From CAYIRQ01 sp964365905 (GTDB taxonomy: Bacteria > Patescibacteriota > Gracilibacteria > Peribacterales > Peribacteraceae): a DNA stretch of 14,982 nucleotides. Each line of letters begins with the position of its first letter. The first letter of the stretch is position 1. Position numbers and translations under genes: made by a program. The stretch spans positions 1 to 14,982 of the forward strand of contig CAYIRQ010000021.1 in NCBI GenBank assembly GCA_964365905.1, in the 5' to 3' direction. The notes below the pieces were generated by a model. That model did no database searches and was not told the DNA's origin. It was given only the letters and a program-made list of their open reading frames with translations. Below, in pieces: positions 12,224 through 14,982 of the stretch.

Positions 12224-14982
12224 GGTATTTCTTCTCCATGAATGGCAAGAGAGATGTGAAGGTTTCAGGTTTCAGGTTTCAGGTGTCAGGTACTTGTTGT
12301 CTGTTTGTTGAGAAATTGGTCATTGGAATTTGTTTGGGATTTGGAATTTGGATTTTGGAATTTCCGCCCGCATGGGCGGCAGATCCTCTCCCCCAGCCCC
12401 CCATCACCTGGACCCTCACCGGCTCCTCCTTCTACAGGCAGCTTTACCGCTCGACGGAGTCCGTCGCGAAGAGTGTTCCATTCGAGAGCGTGGAAGAATA
12501 TTCGCCAATCGATATTGATAAGAAGGACGGGATCAAGTCCGATGAACGTACAAAGACGAATTGGATACAAGATCGCGTTGTCACTGCAGTCGCCGCCGAT
12601 CTCGTGACGCAGTTTTTCAAAGTCGGGACGAATCCCACTATCTCCCGCGGGGATGACCTCATCGCATTCCGCTCGTTCGATCTCGTTCCTCTGTATCCCG
12701 AGAATTTGGCTCTCGGAAAAGATCCCAAGGGGAAGGATTTCCTTTTTTCCGATGTGCAGGAGTGGGCCCGCGACGCCGTGCTCCTTGCCCCCGAGGACAC
12801 CTGCCGAAGGTATCCCTGGTGGCTCCCATCGAAGCCTCCGCCTCTTCGCGAGCCGCGGGAGCCCGAAGTGGTAGATGGAGAGAAGACGACCTATCCGGAA
12901 TGTGTTTTCCTGGTTCTTGAGGTGCGTGACGCCGTGCAGCGTGAATGGGAGCTCCTCTCTCTCCGTGAGGAGCTTTCGATCATCGCGTATGGATCTGAGT
13001 CGGTGTTTGATGGCCAAAGCTCCGCGACCGGTGCGGAACTTCGCACCTATGATCTCCTCCTCGATCTCGCGGCGGTCTCGAATCTCTTCGGGACCGCCTC
13101 GTTCCAGCCTCTCTTTACAGAGGGGAATGAAGGAGAGCAGTGTGATGATCCAGCTCTCTGCAGGGCATGCATCCTCCCGGCGGCCGATCTCTGCGGCGAT
13201 GGCGGCGTGCAGGGAGCGGAGCAGTGCGACGATGGGAATCGTTTCCCAGGCGACGGGTGCGACGCCTTCTGTCAGGTGGAAGGCGGGTATTGCGGCGACG
13301 GTCTCTTTGGCGCGGGGCCGCGGGAGTGGTGGGAAGCCTGTGACGAAGGGAAGGAATGTCCGAATGGAGCGCCATGCAAAGGCTTTAAGGACTGTTTGAT
13401 CGGAGGGCAAGCATGCTCCGCCGATGATTCGGCGTCGTGCGGCGGGATCTGGAAGAAGACGTGCCGGTTTGACGGGGCAACATGTGACGCCCCGGATCAG
13501 GGGGATGCGTCCTGCAATTGCCCTCCCGGCCTCACGGGCTTCGACTGCGCGCGTTGGAAGAAAGATTCCTGCCGCTTCAGCGCGGACGGCGTCTGTCGCA
13601 TTGGGGAAATGGCGACTGATCTCCGCTGCAGCGCGGAGACCGAATGCCTCGGACTTTCCACGTGTCAAAAACTTCCGGGGCGCACGCGCGGATTCTGCAC
13701 GAACCATCCTTACTTGAGTTGCGGCAACGATGACGACTGCACGCATTGCACGGTCGAAGAAATCTGGGGGACATGCTACGACACGGGGGAGCGATGCAAT
13801 GGGAATGAAGACTGTCCTGTTTCACAATATTGCATGCTTGAGACCGATACGCTCTGTCGCCCCCGCATGATCGGAGCAAAGAGCGGGGATGACCGTTCCG
13901 TCTGCAATGCCTCCTGTGAGGATGTGCCGCGCTGCGGCGATCGGATGACCTACCTCAGTAAAGGAGGCGGAGCGGAGGAGTGTGATGACGGGATGCAGTG
14001 CGACGATGGATTGCAGTGCGCGTTCGGGGAGAAGTGCAGGGATGGAAGCGAATGCAGGCCGCGCAATGCCACCGAGCCGCGACTGCAATCCTGCGATGCG
14101 CAGTGCATACTGCAAATTTGTGGGGATACCGTGGAGCAAGGAGGCGAGGAGTGCGATACGGGGGCGACGTGCATCGATGGCACGGCGTGTATGCTGCTCT
14201 ATCCCACAGAGTGCCTGAACAAAGGAACGTGTACCTATAACAAGCCGAATGGAGATCCTCAGCCCTGTACGATTTCAGGGGCGACGGACGATTGTCCTGC
14301 CGTCCCTCCCAGTGCGGGTATCGGTGCGGTCAATAAATGTCATCGGAATGAAACATGCGCCGCGCGCAGCGCCGACGCCGATGGCTGCGATGACTATTGC
14401 CAAGATCAGATCTGCGGCGATGGCAGACCGCAAGAGAAATTGGGAGAGCAATGCGATGACGGAGGCCTCTGCGACAACGGTTCCCGCTGCACGGATCCGC
14501 AGGATTGTCCGATCGATCACAGCTACTGTGAGGGTGCCCCCGTAAGTCGCTGTAGCTCCCACCTCGATTGTCCCCGGGGAAAGGCCTGTCTTCCCAAGAA
14601 CTCCAGTGCCGCATGTGTTCCGCAGAGTGATGATGGCTGCAGTGCGACGTGTAAGATCGAGCGATGCGGCAATGGCGTGACCGAGGCGAATGAAGATTGC
14701 GACCTTGGGAGCGTATGCGGCACGACCAGCACCGTCTGCACGGCAAATCCCGATGCTTGTCCCGTATTTCAATTCTGCGCCCCGAAGTGTTCCGGCGGGT
14801 GTTCCTCTTCATGCAAGACCATTGCTTGTGGGAACGACTCGATAGAAGCCTCAGGGGTCGATTGTGATCCACTCACCCTCACTGATAATGAATCATGCGA
14901 TGATGGCAATACGACCGATGGAGATGGTTGTACTGCGGGTCGCAAGGTTGAGTCATGTGGAGATGGTGTGATCGATAACGAT
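12220..14982 (+). CDS. Secreted cysteine-rich repeat protein (DUF4215 / Myxococcus cysteine-rich repeats), partial at 3' end
   Basis: A frame with no stop runs from ATG 12220 to the window edge, at least 921 residues. The ATG overlaps the previous TGA by four bases. Residues 33-46 (LVIGICLGFGIWIL) form a hydrophobic core, and AWA|AD after residue 53 is a good signal-peptidase site. Residues 54-300 are a globular part, then come cysteine-rich repeats of the type C-G-D-G...E-x-C-D-D-G...D-G-C-x-x-x-C. Unit starts lie at 13192, 13291, 13933, 14119, 14413, 14668, 14827 and 14956. C-N-C-P-P-G-L-T-G-F-D-C at 13513-13548 is EGF-like. DUF4215-type repeats are known from large secreted proteins of myxobacteria, protists and CPR bacteria; here they suggest a disulphide-rich stalk or adhesin. 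The C-terminal anchor is not visible. Confidence 0.88.
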   Translation, partial: MRYFFSMNGKRDVKVSGFRFQVSGTCCLFVEKLVIGICLGFGIWILEFPPAWAADPLPQPPITWTLTGSSFYRQLYRSTESVAKSVPFESVEEYSPIDIDKKDGIKSDERTKTNWIQDRVVTAVAADLVTQFFKVGTNPTISRGDDLIAFRSFDLVPLYPENLALGKDPKGKDFLFSDVQEWARDAVLLAPEDTCRRYPWWLPSKPPPLREPREPEVVDGEKTTYPECVFLVLEVRDAVQREWELLSLREELSIIAYGSESVFDGQSSATGAELRTYDLLLDLAAVSNLFGTASFQPLFTEGNEGEQCDDPALCRACILPAADLCGDGGVQGAEQCDDGNRFPGDGCDAFCQVEGGYCGDGLFGAGPREWWEACDEGKECPNGAPCKGFKDCLIGGQACSADDSASCGGIWKKTCRFDGATCDAPDQGDASCNCPPGLTGFDCARWKKDSCRFSADGVCRIGEMATDLRCSAETECLGLSTCQKLPGRTRGFCTNHPYLSCGNDDDCTHCTVEEIWGTCYDTGERCNGNEDCPVSQYCMLETDTLCRPRMIGAKSGDDRSVCNASCEDVPRCGDRMTYLSKGGGAEECDDGMQCDDGLQCAFGEKCRDGSECRPRNATEPRLQSCDAQCILQICGDTVEQGGEECDTGATCIDGTACMLLYPTECLNKGTCTYNKPNGDPQPCTISGATDDCPAVPPSAGIGAVNKCHRNETCAARSADADGCDDYCQDQICGDGRPQEKLGEQCDDGGLCDNGSRCTDPQDCPIDHSYCEGAPVSRCSSHLDCPRGKACLPKNSSAACVPQSDDGCSATCKIERCGNGVTEANEDCDLGSVCGTTSTVCTANPDACPVFQFCAPKCSGGCSSSCKTIACGNDSIEASGVDCDPLTLTDNESCDDGNTTDGDGCTAGRKVESCGDGVIDND
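12262..12379 (+). repeat. AT-rich repeat element encoding the signal peptide region
   Basis: This block begins with tandem GGTTTCA units (12262 on), continues with ATTGG/GGAATTTG-type short repeats (12315-12362), and ends with a hairpin CCGCCC (12364-12369) / GGGCGG (12374-12379). Its base composition differs sharply from the GC-rich gene around it. Strings of GGAATTTGG and GGTTTCAGG units are familiar as dispersed non-coding repeats in several bacterial phyla (from memory). It lies within codons 15-53 of the cysteine-rich protein. Confidence 0.55.

Noticed and set aside
12286..13746. Long open frame (486 codons) on the minus strand
   Set aside because: It lies wholly antisense to the cysteine-rich repeat gene; its length follows from the GC-rich codon pattern, and its translation shows no domain.
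13192..14982. Regular CGDG/CDDG periodicity as a CRISPR or DNA tandem array
   Set aside because: The similarity is at protein level only, with irregular spacing (about 99 to 640 bases) and differing DNA, as expected for cysteine-rich protein repeats.
8320..14982. Recoded TGA (Gly) as in Gracilibacteria/Absconditabacteria
   Set aside because: TGA codons end genes exactly at overlapping starts (10779, 12223) and the long frames contain none internally, so TGA is a normal stop.

Overview
The window reads as a piece of a GC-rich bacterial chromosome, most likely an uncultivated lineage of the Candidate Phyla Radiation type (Peregrinibacteria/Peribacteria would fit). This is inference from three signs: a secreted protein with many DUF4215 / Myxococcus-type cysteine-rich repeats, an RNase J with a Pro/Gln/Arg-rich N-terminal extension, and intergenic spaces full of short palindromic repeats. 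TGA acts as a normal stop codon at several gene ends, so this is not the TGA=Gly code of Gracilibacteria/Absconditabacteria. Most genes have no clear Shine-Dalgarno sequence in front of their start.

Left part (1-5720), housekeeping and accessory genes: a UDP-glucose 6-dehydrogenase on the minus strand, which carries an in-frame 36-bp repeat insertion; a divergent PfkB-family sugar/nucleoside kinase, followed by a relic of a second kinase 3' end; a small charged hypothetical protein (minus); a RibL/TagD-like nucleotidyltransferase (minus); and a 662-residue membrane protein (minus) whose N-terminal domain looks like a PP2C phosphatase that has lost its metal ligands.

Middle part (5721-8229): an AT-richer gap with stem-loops and a putative two-helix membrane protein that may be leaderless, then ribonuclease J on the plus strand with a plausible sigma70 promoter upstream and a clear intrinsic terminator downstream.

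Right part (8272-14982, open at the right edge): after a perfect 28-bp palindrome come four plus-strand genes overlapping by 4, 25 (or 10) and 4 bases. All four products carry a signal peptide or a single N-terminal membrane helix and have cysteines outside the membrane. The last is at least 921 residues long, contains a run of cysteine-rich repeats and one EGF-like motif, and continues beyond the window. It has no stop inside the window, so a caller that requires a stop would miss it. The tight overlaps argue that the four are made together, probably as an exported cell-surface or adhesion complex. This cluster is the best candidate for an undescribed system here.

A second theme is the density and variety of palindromic or repetitive elements: near 18-89, 1017-1052, 1493-1571, 2554-2577, 3073-3103, 3163-3192, 3648-3665, 5755-5839, 8272-8299 and 12262-12379. 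At least two lie inside reading frames: one adds 12 residues to UDP-glucose dehydrogenase, and one appears to encode the hydrophobic core of the cysteine-rich protein's signal peptide. No tRNA, rRNA, CRISPR array or transposase gene was recognised.
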